The notes: generated from the sequence alone by a model not told the origin. Counted from the first letter of the stretch, positions 7,314-16,603 are shown. The stretch is DNA of 64,000 bases from Stenotrophomonas maltophilia R551-3 (GCF_000020665.1 NC_011071.1:3834501-3898500); one strand, 5' to 3'. Program-made: numbers and translations.

Positions 7314-10300
7314 CAGTCCGCGCGCAGGCCGATGTTGCCTTCGATGATGCGGCGCTTCTCGTTGCGGTCGCCGCCCAGTTCGCGCGCGTAATCGGCCACG
7401 GCATAGGCGCTGATGGTGCGGTTGAAGCGCCCGACCACGCCTACACCGGCTTCCAGCGAACGCGAGCGCTGCGAATTGATGATCACGTCATCATCGAAGC
7501 GGATGCGATCCTCACCGGAACGGCCATGCCAGTAGTTGAGCTTGAAATACGGCTGCCAGCCGTTGTCGGCCAACTGGTAATCGCCGGCCAGGCGCAGGCC
7601 AACACGACCGGTCCAGGCATTGTCATTGTCGAAGCGCACGCTCGATACATCATCACGCCGGTCATCCAGCGAGGTGCGTTGCCAGATCACCTGTACCTGC
7701 GGTTCCAGCCACCATGCGGACTGACCGAAGTGCAGCAACGGCTTGCCCGCTTCCACCGACACGCTGGTGCCATCGCCCTTGATCCCGAAGCCGAGCCCAC
7801 GCGATGAGCGAGCGCGCCCGTCGTAGCGGCTCTGCATCGCCACCGCATCGATGTAGCCACCACTGCTGTCGGTGAACGTCCAGTACAGGCCCACGTGTTT
7901 GTCATCCAGGCGGTTCTGCCCCACCTGTACGTTCTCCCAGCCCAGCGCCAGGCCGGTGGTCTTGCCCTGCGCGCGGGTGCGGCCGACGAACACGCCGATC
8001 TGATTGCGATGGCTGTCATTGGCCGCGGCCCACACATCGAGGCCTGCCTGCAGGCCCATCACATCGCCATCAAAGCCCGGCTGCGCATCACCCTTCCAGT
8101 GGATCTCGCTGCTCTGCCCCACCAGACGGCCCCAGGCAGTGCGGAATGCGCCCTGGTTGTACAGCAGGCGTTGTTCGCCTTGCCGCTCGTGGAACGTGCC
8201 GAGGCTGGCCAGCGAGGTCTCGCGCAGCAGCGGCGGCACCACGGCATAGGTGGCGGTCTCCACGCGGTACAGCGGTACCACTGTGCCCTCGGCGGGGCGT
8301 GCACCCGGCGTCGGCGGCGTCCCGATACCCGGCAGGCTGCCACCCGCAACCGGCACGTCCGGCACCGCCGGATCGCTGGGCGGGGCGACAGGCGCCGGTT
8401 CAGGCGGTGGCGGTGGTGGCGCGGTCTCGCCGGCGGTCAGATCGGGATCAGTGGCACCCTCGGGTGGCGGTGGCGGCGCAGGGGTAATGGGTGGCGGCGG
8501 TGCCACCGGGGGTGTCGGTGGCGGTGGCGTGGTGTTGACACCGATTCCGTTGGGCGCCGGTGCCGGCCCGGCCACCACGGTCGAGCGCAGGTACCAGTTC
8601 TCGCCGCTGCCGGAACTGACACCGCCCTTGAACAGGAAATACTCATAGGCACCAGCAGCCACTGGCGCGAACAGCGAGAAAGCACCGGGTGAGGTCGTCG
8701 CACCATTCAGGGCCTGCACCACCAGGATGCCGTCGGCCAGCGTGGCCGCTCCACTGCCTCCAGCATTGAGGACACCGATGCCCGTCGTGCCAGTGGCGGT
8801 ACCGCCATCGATCACCAGTCGATCACTGGTGGAATTATCCGCCCCCAACACCGTACGCAGGTACAGCCCGCCACCGTCACCGCGGTAGTTGCCGCGGACG
8901 GTAAATACATCACCGGCGCCGGTACCTGTCAGATCGATGCGCCCGGCATTGACCATCTCCACCAGTGCGCCACTGTTGAACGGACGGACGGCATGGCCGC
9001 CACTGCCCGCGTAGACAGTGCTGGTGTCATCCACCGTGAGCGTGCCGGTGCCGGTTCCGCTGTCACCCAGCACCAGATCGCCATCGAAGGTCAGCTCGGT
9101 GCTGTTGGCCAGACTGATCGTCTCCCAGTTCTGGAAGCGCCCCACGCCAGCGGTTTTGACGTTGTTGAAGTTGAGCTGATCGATGCCGCTGCCACCGTCG
9201 AACAGCGGCACCGCACCAAGGTTGGCGTGATTGAGGCTGCCGAGATTGGCCACGTCATTGTCCGGGCCCATGTCGATCGCGCCGTAGACGATGCCGCCAC
9301 CTCTCCAGTTGAAGATGTCGTTGCCGGTGCTGAGCAGTACCTGGCCGCGCACGGTGCCATCGGTGATGGTCACGCTGTCGGCACCACCACTGACACTGAT
9401 ATTGCCGCCGATGTAGGCCGTACCCGAGATGATGATGGTGTCGGTGTCGAAGCCGGTGACCACGTTGCCCTCAACGATGCCGCCGGACTGATCCCACAGA
9501 TTCTTGTCCAGCTTCATGTTGACGCGGCCGACGCGGCCAGCGGTCATCCAGGCCTGGTCGCCATCCTCGAACGCACCGATGATGCGGCCACCGCTCATGC
9601 GGAAGGTATCGATGTTGTCGCCCTGCTGCAGCGCGCCGATCGTGCCGCCACTCATGACGAAATCATCGCGGCCGCTGCCCTGCACCACCACACCGGTGAC
9701 GGTGCCGCCGGTGACGGTCACCTGGTCATCACCGGTGCCCTGGTCGACGCTGTCGATCGTACCGTCGCTGAGCTGCAGCACATCGTTGCCATCACCCTGC
9801 AGGACACCTCCGGCGATGCTGCCGGCCTGCATCTCGAGGCGATCGTTGCCGGCATCGAACTGCACGCCTGTGCGGCCACTGATGGTTCCGCGGTTGATCA
9901 ACACGCTGTTACCGCCACCGACGAACTGCAGGGCGATGGTGTTGCCGGTGCTGATGCTGCCAAGGTTCTCGACGCGGCTGCCGCCCCCAAGCTGCACGGC
10001 CACACCGCCCACTGAACTGATCGCGCCCTGGTTTGACAGCAGGTGCCCGCCGGCACCGACCAGCGCGATGGCCGATCCACCACCATTCTGCTGCAACTGG
10101 GCACCATTGGCGACGTTGACGGTGATTCCGGCCACGCCACTGGCAGTGATGGGAACGGTCTGCGGATTCGGTGCGTTGGCATCACAGGTGACCGTCTGGC
10201 CGGCGGTCAGTGCCGGGTTGTTGCAGCCCGCCCAGGCGACGCCGGCGGTCGTCAGAAGCAGGGACGGAACGGCGAGGGCCTGCAACACGGAAACAGCAAG

Positions 10301-10339
10301 GCGGCGCGGGCGGAACGCACGCGGAACGGCACGGGACAT
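7310..10339 (-). CDS. Autotransporter (type Va) outer-membrane protein
   Basis: 1009 residues; ATG preceded by CCAGGAG. Long arginine-rich signal peptide (MSRAVPRAFRPRRLAVSVLQ...GVAWAG) of the extended kind. The passenger, residues ~35-590, is a glycine-rich beta-helix with degenerate ~20-residue units of the form GG-T-I/V...GxGxDDxxxxSGG. A proline-rich linker follows (~600-690, runs of PPPP). Residues ~730-1009 form the autotransporter beta-barrel, ending in the aromatic GLRADW. The protein should be exported, with the passenger displayed on or released from the cell; such passengers often act in adhesion or biofilm formation. No protease or esterase motif was seen. Single-gene unit, bounded by palindromes at both ends; the last one supplies the stop codon. 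Confidence 0.92.
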   Translation of the reverse strand: MSRAVPRAFRPRRLAVSVLQALAVPSLLLTTAGVAWAGCNNPALTAGQTVTCDANAPNPQTVPITASGVAGITVNVANGAQLQQNGGGSAIALVGAGGHLLSNQGAISSVGGVAVQLGGGSRVENLGSISTGNTIALQFVGGGNSVLINRGTISGRTGVQFDAGNDRLEMQAGSIAGGVLQGDGNDVLQLSDGTIDSVDQGTGDDQVTVTGGTVTGVVVQGSGRDDFVMSGGTIGALQQGDNIDTFRMSGGRIIGAFEDGDQAWMTAGRVGRVNMKLDKNLWDQSGGIVEGNVVTGFDTDTIIISGTAYIGGNISVSGGADSVTITDGTVRGQVLLSTGNDIFNWRGGGIVYGAIDMGPDNDVANLGSLNHANLGAVPLFDGGSGIDQLNFNNVKTAGVGRFQNWETISLANSTELTFDGDLVLGDSGTGTGTLTVDDTSTVYAGSGGHAVRPFNSGALVEMVNAGRIDLTGTGAGDVFTVRGNYRGDGGGLYLRTVLGADNSTSDRLVIDGGTATGTTGIGVLNAGGSGAATLADGILVVQALNGATTSPGAFSLFAPVAAGAYEYFLFKGGVSSGSGENWYLRSTVVAGPAPAPNGIGVNTTPPPPTPPVAPPPPITPAPPPPPEGATDPDLTAGETAPPPPPPEPAPVAPPSDPAVPDVPVAGGSLPGIGTPPTPGARPAEGTVVPLYRVETATYAVVPPLLRETSLASLGTFHERQGEQRLLYNQGAFRTAWGRLVGQSSEIHWKGDAQPGFDGDVMGLQAGLDVWAAANDSHRNQIGVFVGRTRAQGKTTGLALGWENVQVGQNRLDDKHVGLYWTFTDSSGGYIDAVAMQSRYDGRARSSRGLGFGIKGDGTSVSVEAGKPLLHFGQSAWWLEPQVQVIWQRTSLDDRRDDVSSVRFDNDNAWTGRVGLRLAGDYQLADNGWQPYFKLNYWHGRSGEDRIRFDDDVIINSQRSRSLEAGVGVVGRFNRTISAYAVADYARELGGDRNEKRRIIEGNIGLRADW

Positions 10340-10649
10340 GGGGCACTCCTGGACGGGAAATCAGGAACTGCGTATGTGCGGCACTGCGCTTGCAGTCTGC
10401 CGTGTGGTGAAGCGTTTCGACAGGTGAACTTGCGTGCAGAGAATCACAGTTCAGATGTGAAAACGCCCGGTCCTCACGCCAATGTGACGTGCCTGAAATC
10501 GTTCATTTTTTCGGAACTTGGGAATCACGCGCAAAGCATCCACGCATGGCGTGGATCTACTGATCCATCGCGCCCTGCCCGATTGATCCACGCCACGTGC
10601 AATGAAGCGCATCGCCAGTAGTTCCACGCCATGCGTGGATTAGGCGCCA
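10340..10649. other. Intergenic region upstream of the autotransporter
   Basis: About 310 bases between the start of the autotransporter and the stop of nagX. The part near 10385-10535 is AT-richer, with T-runs (CATTTTTTCGG), and likely carries the autotransporter promoter. The remainder is a pair of GCGTGGAT palindromes. No gene is supported. Confidence 0.5.
10537..10640. repeat. Inverted pair of ATCCACGC palindromes, family E
   Basis: ATCCACGCATGGCGTGGATC followed by TACTG at 10539-10562, and an inverse copy (CAGTAGTTCCACGCCATG... TGGAT) ending near 10640. They lie next to the nagX stop codon. Confidence 0.8.
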
Positions 10650-11717
10650 TCAGATCTTCAAATAGATCTTCCGCCGGTCCAGCCACCACGCCACGCCCCA
10701 CCACAGTGCGACGAACACCAGCGCCTGCAGCATCGACGCCAGCTCCAGCGTCTGCGGCATCGCGGTGGCCAACTGCTGCCAGATCCAGCCCCAGGCGCCG
10801 GTGGCCATCAACACCACCGACATCACCGATGCCCCGAGATACGCGGTGATCGCATTGACCCCGAAGCGCCGGCCGAGTGCCGGCCAGCCCTTCTGGTCAA
10901 TCAGTACGTAGCCCAGCCACAGCGCCAGCGCCGCAAGGCCGCCGGTCCACAGCACGTAGCTGGGCGTCCACAGCTGCTTGTTCAACGGCAGTACCACGGC
11001 CAGCAGCAAGCCCAGCACGGCAGCAACCGCGCCCAGCCCAGCCAACGCAGCAGTGCGCCGGTTGCGCAGCAGGCCACCCGCCAGCAGGCCAAGCACCGTG
11101 CTGGCCAACGCGCCCAGCGTGCTCAGCAGCCCTTCCGGGTCATGGCCGAGCCCGGTATCGGCGTGCCATTGATAGATCCACGGTGCGAACAGCGCGGTAT
11201 CCAGACGACTGGCCGGATTGGTCCACGGCGCAAGGTCACCGATGCCGAGCAGCAGTACGGTGTACCCCACCAACAGCACGATCAGCGCACCGACCTGCAC
11301 ACGCGGACGCGCATACACCGCCAGTACGCCCACCAGCGCCGCGCATACCGCGATCCGCTGCAGTACGCCCCATATGCGGAAGTGATGGGTATCCAGCGCC
11401 CACCAGATCAGCAGGTGCAGCAGCGCACCGGCCACCAGGATGCGCAGTGCGCGCTCCAGAACGCCGCGCGCCAGCGCGGGTCGTAAGGCCACGTCCAGCG
11501 CGCGTGGCGCCACGCTGAAGGCCATCGACACGCCGACCAGGAACAGGAAGAACGGGAACACCAGGTCGGTGGGCGTGCAGCCATGCCATTCCGAATGACG
11601 CAGCGGCGCGAACACCGCGCTCCAGTCACCCGGGTTGTTGACCAGCAGCATTGCCGCCACGGTGATGCCGCGCAGGGCATCGATCGAGCCCAGCCGGCGT
11701 GGCGGCGAACTGTTCAT
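10650..11717 (-). CDS. nagX: NagX: membrane acyltransferase of GlcNAc regulon
   Basis: 355 residues with about ten transmembrane helices. The opening RRLGSIDALRGITVAAMLLVNNPGDW and HGCTPTDLVFPFFLFLVGVSMAFS are hallmarks of the heparan-alpha-glucosaminide N-acetyltransferase-like (YeiB/DUF5009-type) family; the conserved histidine region SEWHGCTPTD is intact. In Xanthomonas and Shewanella nag clusters this gene is called nagX; a sugar-acetylating role at the inner membrane is proposed but unproven. Its ATG overlaps the nagA stop in a TGATG junction, so it is translationally coupled as the last gene of the nagP-nagR-nagB-nagA-nagX operon. Confidence 0.85.
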   Translation of the reverse strand: MNSSPPRRLGSIDALRGITVAAMLLVNNPGDWSAVFAPLRHSEWHGCTPTDLVFPFFLFLVGVSMAFSVAPRALDVALRPALARGVLERALRILVAGALLHLLIWWALDTHHFRIWGVLQRIAVCAALVGVLAVYARPRVQVGALIVLLVGYTVLLLGIGDLAPWTNPASRLDTALFAPWIYQWHADTGLGHDPEGLLSTLGALASTVLGLLAGGLLRNRRTAALAGLGAVAAVLGLLLAVVLPLNKQLWTPSYVLWTGGLAALALWLGYVLIDQKGWPALGRRFGVNAITAYLGASVMSVVLMATGAWGWIWQQLATAMPQTLELASMLQALVFVALWWGVAWWLDRRKIYLKI

Positions 11718-12865
11718 CAGGCAGCCTCGTACTGTCCGGCAATCCAGGTGCCACGCACCTGCAGGGCATCGTCCAGCAGCACCAGGTCGGCCTGGTAGCC
11801 CTCGGCGATGTGACCCAGGCGATCGTCAACGTTGAGGAACTGGGCCGGATAGGTCGAGGCCATGCGCGCGGCTTCGGCCAGCGGCTGGCCGAGCAGTTGC
11901 ACGGTGTTGCGCACGGCAGTGGCCATGTCCAGCGCCGAACCGGCCAGCGAACCGGCCGCATTGCGCACCACGCCATCGATGGCGGTGATGGTTTCGCCGT
12001 ACAGCACGTAACTGGGATCGTCGGCGCCAACCGGTGGCATCGCATCAGTCACCAGCAGCAGGCGGCCGCGCGGCTTGGCCGCCAGCGCCACGCGCAGGCT
12101 GGCCGGATGCACATGCACGCCATCGACGATGATGCCGATCCAGCTGTCGCGGTCTTCCAGCGCCGCGCCCACCGCGCCGGGCTCACGGCCCTGCAACGGC
12201 GACATCGCGTTGTACAGGTGGGTGAAGCCGCGCACGCCGGCATCCAGGCCGGCGCGGATCTCTTCATAGGTGCCTGCGGTGTGGCCGGCGGCAACGATCA
12301 CGCCGCGCTCGACCAGCGCGCGAATGGTCTCCAGCGGCACGCGTTCCGGTGCCAGCGTCAGCAGGGTCACGCCGTTGTCCAGCGATGCGGCCAGCGCGAT
12401 CTCTGCTTCGTCTGGCACACGGAACTTGCTGGCATCGTGCGTACCCTTGCGGGCCGGCGCGATGTACGGTCCTTCCAGATGGATGCCGATCACGCCTGGC
12501 ACACCCTGTGCGATCGCCTCGCGCAGCGCATCGATGGCTTCACGCATCACGCCCACGTCATCGCTGATCAGCGTCGGCAGCATCGCGGTGGTACCGAAGC
12601 GGCGGTGCGCCTGCGCGATGGTCCGCAGCGACGCCACGTCCGGCGTGTTGTTGAACAGCGCGCCGCCGCCACCATTGACCTGCACATCGATGAAGCCGGG
12701 CAGCAGCCAGCCACCGCCCAGATCAACCTGCTCGGCGGCCTGGCCCAGCTGCGGCGCTGCATCGGGCAGCAACGCGCTGATGCGGCCGTGCTCGATCACC
12801 ACCGCCAGATCATCGCGGAATTCGTCGCCGGCAAGGACGCGGGCATTGCGCAGGACCGTTGCCAT
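11717..12865 (-). CDS. nagA: N-acetylglucosamine-6-phosphate deacetylase
   Basis: 382 residues, starting MATVLRNARVLAGDEF. It hydrolyses GlcNAc-6-P to GlcN-6-P and acetate in the cytoplasm. Amidohydrolase TIM-barrel landmarks: GFIDVQVNGGGG (the NagA form of the first metal motif, Q and N replacing histidines as in E. coli), IGIHLEGPYI with the metal-ligand glutamate, VAAGHTAGTYEEI, GFTHLYNAMSPL, and VTDAMPPVG with the catalytic aspartate. Length fits the family (~380). The ATG overlaps the stop of the upstream deaminase gene by one base (TGATG); an open frame to 13036 lies inside that gene and is not the start. Confidence 0.95.
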   Translation of the reverse strand: MATVLRNARVLAGDEFRDDLAVVIEHGRISALLPDAAPQLGQAAEQVDLGGGWLLPGFIDVQVNGGGGALFNNTPDVASLRTIAQAHRRFGTTAMLPTLISDDVGVMREAIDALREAIAQGVPGVIGIHLEGPYIAPARKGTHDASKFRVPDEAEIALAASLDNGVTLLTLAPERVPLETIRALVERGVIVAAGHTAGTYEEIRAGLDAGVRGFTHLYNAMSPLQGREPGAVGAALEDRDSWIGIIVDGVHVHPASLRVALAAKPRGRLLLVTDAMPPVGADDPSYVLYGETITAIDGVVRNAAGSLAGSALDMATAVRNTVQLLGQPLAEAARMASTYPAQFLNVDDRLGHIAEGYQADLVLLDDALQVRGTWIAGQYEAA

Positions 12866-13893
12866 CACACCGTCTCCGTGACCTTGTTCAGGTGCGGCGG
12901 CAGGTCCGGGTTGAAGCCACGACGCAGCGCCAGCGCGTTGATGGCGCGGTAGAAGCTCTGCACGGTCAGCAGCGGTGCGCACAGCGGATGCGGCGCGGCC
13001 GCTACCGGCAGGTTGCCACCGGCACCGGCCATCCACACCTGTGCACCGCGCGCGGTGAATTCTTCGACGACGGCACGGGTGCCGGCGCCGGTTTCATCAG
13101 GCTGGGCAAAGGCCAGCACCGGGAAACCGCGGTCGACCAGCGCCATCGGGCCATGCTTCACTTCAGCCGAGCTGTAGGCTTCGGCATGCAGGCTGCAGGT
13201 TTCCTTGAACTTCAGTGCGGCTTCCTGCGCCGCGCCCAGGCCCAGGCCACGGCCGAGCACGAACAGGTTGGTCGCCTCGACCAGGCCCTCGGTCACCGGC
13301 GTCCAGTCGCACTGCCAGGCCTCGCGCATCGCATCCGGCAGCAGATCCAGCGCATTACGCAGGCTGCTGTCCTGCTTCCAGTACGCGGCCAGCTGCAGCA
13401 ATGCGGCCAGCGAAGCCAGGTAGCTCTTGGTCGCCGCCACACTCTTCTCGGCACCGGCATGCAGCGGAATGACCGTATCGGCCAGCTGCGCCAGCGGCGA
13501 ATCCTCGACGTTGACCAGTGCGATCACGCGCGCGCCGGCGGCCTTGGCAGCTTCCGCGTTGCGCAGCAGGTCCGGGCTCTTGCCCGACTGCGAGATGACG
13601 ATGAACAGCGCGCCACGCAGCTGCAGCGGTGCGGCATAGACCGAACCCACCGACGGCGAAGCCGATGCGACCACCAGGCCCAGCTGGGTTTCCAGCAGGT
13701 ACTTGCCATAGGTGGCGGCATGGTCGGAGCTGCCGCGTGCGCAGGTGACCACGAACGGCGGCGGCGCGGCGCGCAGGCTGGCAGCCAGGGTTTCCATGGT
13801 GGCGTGGTTGCGCGAGAACTGGCGCGCGACCACGTCGGCCGCTTCAGCGGCTTCGGCGAACATCAGGGTGGACGTGGGGTCTGACAGCGACAT
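12865..13893 (-). CDS. nagB2: SIS-domain glucosamine-6-phosphate deaminase (NagB-II)
   Basis: 342 residues, starting MSLSDPTSTLMFAEAAEAADV. Two SIS (sugar isomerase) domains: the first with VTCARGSSDHAATYGKYLLE and VISQSGKSPDLLRNAEAAKAAGA, the second with LFVLGRGLGLGAAQEAALKFKE and SSAEVKHGPMALVD. This is the isomerase half of GlmS without the glutamine amidotransferase domain. In nag clusters of Shewanella and Xanthomonas such proteins replace classical NagB and convert GlcN-6-P to fructose-6-P and ammonia. It sits between nagR and nagA, with TGATG coupling to nagA. No strong ribosome site precedes the ATG; the open frame to 14013 lies within nagR. Confidence 0.9.
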   Translation of the reverse strand: MSLSDPTSTLMFAEAAEAADVVARQFSRNHATMETLAASLRAAPPPFVVTCARGSSDHAATYGKYLLETQLGLVVASASPSVGSVYAAPLQLRGALFIVISQSGKSPDLLRNAEAAKAAGARVIALVNVEDSPLAQLADTVIPLHAGAEKSVAATKSYLASLAALLQLAAYWKQDSSLRNALDLLPDAMREAWQCDWTPVTEGLVEATNLFVLGRGLGLGAAQEAALKFKETCSLHAEAYSSAEVKHGPMALVDRGFPVLAFAQPDETGAGTRAVVEEFTARGAQVWMAGAGGNLPVAAAPHPLCAPLLTVQSFYRAINALALRRGFNPDLPPHLNKVTETV

Positions 13894-13900
13894 GGCAGGC

Positions 13901-14968
13901 TCAGGCAGGATCGGAAGGAAGGGGGCGTGCGCCGGCCGGGCGCATCGGCGCGGTCGAGCCGCGCACCACCAGTTGTGGCACGAAGCCCTGGTTGTGCAGC
14001 GGTGCCGGCGCATCGTCGTAGGCGTCGCTGCGCAGCTGTGCGATCAGCAAGCGCGCGGCATGGCGGGCAATGTCCTCGGTGGCCTGCTTGGCGGTGGTCA
14101 GCGGCGGCCACGACTGGCGCGAGAACGGGCTGTCCTCGAAACCGGCAATGGACAGGTCGTAGGGCACGTTCATGCCGGCCGACTTGGCAGCGGCCAGTAC
14201 GCCGGCGGCGATTTCGTCGTTGGAACCGAAGATGGCGGTGGGCGGCTCGCGCAGCGCCAGCAGGCGGCGCGCACCACGGAAACCATCGTCGAAGGTGTAG
14301 TCGCCCTGCACCACCAGGTGCTTGTCCACGGTCATGCCGTAGTCCTTCAGCGCAGCTTCGTAACCGGCGTAGCGCTCACCCGAGGAACGGTGCGAGATGC
14401 CGCCCCAGAGGAAGCCGATGCGCTGGTGGCCCAGCTGGATCAGGTGCTCGGTGATCTCATAGGCGGCCTCGCGGTCGTCCACGAACACGCAGGCGCCGTC
14501 GGCCGGGTCTTCGGTGGCCGCGATGATCCGCACCAGTTTGATGCCGCGCGCGGTCAGCGCCTGGATCAGGTCACGACGCTCGGACATCGGCGCGGTCAGT
14601 ACCAGACCGGCCAGGCGCGAACGCTGCACCCAATCGGCCAGCTCGTCGGCCAGCAGCGGCGAGCTGGAATCGCAGGGATGGATCTGCAGGCCGAAACCGG
14701 TCTCGCGGCACGCGGCCAGCACGCCGTTCTGCACGCCGATGATGTGGTACGGGTTCGGGTTGTCGTAGACCAGCCCGATCACGAAGGTGGTGCCACTGCG
14801 CAGGTTGCGCGCCGACGGATCGGGCTCGTAGTCCAGCTCGGCGATGGCACGCAGGACCCGCGCGCGGGTGGCCTGCATCACCGAAGGTTCGTTGTTGATC
14901 ACCCGCGAGACCGTCTTCAACGAGACCTTGGCCTTCTCCGCAACGTCCTTGATGGTCGCTCTGCGCAT
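13901..14968 (-). CDS. nagR: LacI-family repressor of the nag genes
   Basis: 355 residues. N-terminal LacI helix-turn-helix (MRRATIKDVAEKAKVSLKTVSRVINNEPSV) followed by a periplasmic-binding-protein-like sensor domain (FVIGLVYDNPNPY ... GFEDSPFSRQSWPPLTT). In Xanthomonas and Shewanella NagR of this family represses GlcNAc genes and is released by a GlcNAc-derived inducer. I chose the ATG at 14966-14968 because AGGGGAAACCG precedes it; an upstream in-frame ATG near 15001 has no ribosome site. Only 7 bp separate its stop from the next gene's start. Likely operators lie in the 16298-16673 control region. Confidence 0.93.
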   Translation of the reverse strand: MRRATIKDVAEKAKVSLKTVSRVINNEPSVMQATRARVLRAIAELDYEPDPSARNLRSGTTFVIGLVYDNPNPYHIIGVQNGVLAACRETGFGLQIHPCDSSSPLLADELADWVQRSRLAGLVLTAPMSERRDLIQALTARGIKLVRIIAATEDPADGACVFVDDREAAYEITEHLIQLGHQRIGFLWGGISHRSSGERYAGYEAALKDYGMTVDKHLVVQGDYTFDDGFRGARRLLALREPPTAIFGSNDEIAAGVLAAAKSAGMNVPYDLSIAGFEDSPFSRQSWPPLTTAKQATEDIARHAARLLIAQLRSDAYDDAPAPLHNQGFVPQLVVRGSTAPMRPAGARPLPSDPA

Positions 14969-15007
14969 CGGTTTCCCCTGGGGTTGGCTGCCGTCCATCA
15001 TCGCCGA

Positions 15008-16297
15008 TCAGACCTTGTCCTGCGGCAGGCCGGCGCGATGGCCGATCACCGAATAGAACAGGATGTACAGGTAGCAGGGCACCATCAGCAGCACGAACAC
15101 CAGCTGGAAGTCGATGTGCTGCTTGAGCACGGCGAACAGCTGCGGAATGATCGCGCCACCGGCAATGCCCATCACCAGCAGCGCCGAGCCGGTCTCGGTG
15201 AAACGGCCCAGGCCGCGGATCGCCAGCGGGAAGATTGCCGGCCACATCATGGCGTTGGCGAAGCCCAGCAGGGCCACGAAGGCCACCGACACATAACCGT
15301 GGGTGGCCCAGGCACCGAGGCAGAACACCACGCCCAGCACCGCCGAAATGGTCAGGTAGCGCGACTGCGACACGACCTTGGGGATCAGCAGCAGGCCGAC
15401 CACGTAGCCCACCAGCATCGCGCCGAGGGTGAGCGAGGTGAACATCTTGGTCTGGTCCAGCGGCAGGTCGAAACCATGGCCGTAGGTGCCGATCGCATCT
15501 CCGGCCATCACCTCAACGCCCACGTAGACGAACAGGCACAGTACGCCCAGCCACAGGTGCGGGAACTGGAAGATGCTGCGGCGCTCGGCGGCACCGGCAG
15601 CCACCGGCGTGGCGTTGGCCTCGGAGGACTTGATTTCCGGCAGCGGCGAGAACAGCACGGCCACCGCCAGCACCACCAGCAGGCCGGCCATGGCCAGGTA
15701 CGGCGCGTGGATCTTGGCGGCGAATTCGTTGAGCAGCTGCGCCTTGGTGGCTTCGTCCGCAGCGGCCACCGTGGCCGACAGGTCACCGATGCCATGCAGC
15801 ACCACGGTACCGATCAACACCGGAGCGAGCATGCCGGCGATCTTGTTGCAGATGCCCATCAGCGCGATGCGCCGCGCCGCGGTCTCGATCGGGCCGAGGA
15901 TGGAGATGTAGGGGTTGATCGCGGTCTGCAGCAGGGCGAGGCCACTGCCGATCACGAACAGGCCGCCGAGCGCACCCGGGTACCAGCGCTGGGTGGCGAA
16001 TTCACCGAACAACGCGGCACCACCGGCCATCACCAGCAGGCTCAGGCTGAGGCCCTTCTTCATGCCGGTACGGCGCAGGATCCACGACGCCGGCAAGGCC
16101 AGGAAGAAGTAGGACAGGTAGAACACCATCAGCACCAGGAAGGCGCCGACCTCGCTGAGTTCGAAGGCCAACTTGACGAAGGTGATCAGCGGGCCGTTGA
16201 GCCAGGTGAAGAAGCCGATCAGGAAGAACAACACGCCAACGATGGCGATGGAGGTGGCCACGTTCGGGCGCGCGCTTGCAGCGGGGACGGCGGACAT
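15008..16297 (-). CDS. nagP: NagP: MFS transporter for N-acetylglucosamine
   Basis: 429 residues, about 12 transmembrane helices, first gene of the operon. The sequence is of the FucP/GluP sugar:H+ symporter group: IAIVGVLFFLIGFFTWLNGPLITFVKLAF in helix 1, then ALLQTAINPYISILGP and GFANAMMWPAIFPLAIRGLG, matching NagP of xanthomonads. It would carry GlcNAc across the inner membrane; there is no PTS. The ATG at 16295-16297 is preceded by CAGGAG about 10 nt upstream; the open frame to 16438 crosses the promoter and operator area. A NagR-type box lies about 55 bp upstream of the start. Confidence 0.93.
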   Translation of the reverse strand: MSAVPAASARPNVATSIAIVGVLFFLIGFFTWLNGPLITFVKLAFELSEVGAFLVLMVFYLSYFFLALPASWILRRTGMKKGLSLSLLVMAGGAALFGEFATQRWYPGALGGLFVIGSGLALLQTAINPYISILGPIETAARRIALMGICNKIAGMLAPVLIGTVVLHGIGDLSATVAAADEATKAQLLNEFAAKIHAPYLAMAGLLVVLAVAVLFSPLPEIKSSEANATPVAAGAAERRSIFQFPHLWLGVLCLFVYVGVEVMAGDAIGTYGHGFDLPLDQTKMFTSLTLGAMLVGYVVGLLLIPKVVSQSRYLTISAVLGVVFCLGAWATHGYVSVAFVALLGFANAMMWPAIFPLAIRGLGRFTETGSALLVMGIAGGAIIPQLFAVLKQHIDFQLVFVLLMVPCYLYILFYSVIGHRAGLPQDKV

Positions 16298-16351
16298 CAG
16301 GAGGGCTCCTGCGGCGACGGCCGCAGAACGCGGCGTCGGAGAGTGGCTGGG

Positions 16352-16365
16352 AACAACGTTGTCAC
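16352..16365. promoter_or_regulatory. Probable NagR operator upstream of nagP
   Basis: GAACAACGTTGTCA, containing the perfect palindrome ACAACGTTGT. It matches the reported proteobacterial NagR consensus (TGACARCGYTGTCA, from memory of comparative-genomics work) at all but two positions, and lies 55-68 bp upstream of the nagP start codon. Confidence 0.65.
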
Positions 16366-16526
16366 ATTCTTTCGATGGACTACGCCGGTTTGTCAACTTC
16401 CACGCACGCCTCCGCAAACCACGTGCTGCACTGCGCAACCCCTCAACAGCGACCCGCGCTGAATGCGCACCAGCCCTTGAGCCCCATGCTGCAACGGTTC
16501 CCGCGTGAAAGCAGCACTCACGCCAT

Positions 16527-16538
16527 GTAAACGTTTAC
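16527..16538. promoter_or_regulatory. LacI-family-type operator palindrome
   Basis: GTAAACGTTTAC is a perfect 12-bp palindrome with the central CG typical of LacI/GalR-family operators. It lies in the divergent nagP/nagK control region but does not match the NagR box, so a second LacI-type regulator may bind. Confidence 0.5.
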
Positions 16539-16549
16539 TGCATGTCGCA

Positions 16550-16571
16550 TTCGTTGCGACGCAGCAACGAA
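16550..16571. promoter_or_regulatory. Inverted repeat in the nag control region
   Basis: TTCGTTGC and GCAACGAA arms separated by six bases, between the GTAAACGTTTAC palindrome and the nagK-proximal NagR box. It could be a regulator site or an RNA hairpin; the protein is unknown. Confidence 0.35.
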
Positions 16572-16585
16572 AGTGTCACGAACTC

Positions 16586-16603
16586 GTTGACATCGTTGTC
16601 AAC
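16586..16603. promoter_or_regulatory. Probable NagR operator upstream of nagK
   Basis: GTTGAC-ATCGTT-GTCAAC, a perfect inverted repeat. Its core TGACATCGTTGTCA differs from the NagR consensus at one position. It lies 70-87 bp upstream of the nagK GTG start, and would place nagK and the genes after it under NagR. Confidence 0.65.

Noticed and set aside
13712..16462. 916-codon plus-strand open frame opposite nagB2-nagR-nagP
   Set aside because: Antisense shadow of three well-supported genes; the composition (Gln/His/Arg-rich) is typical of the complementary strand of high-GC genes.
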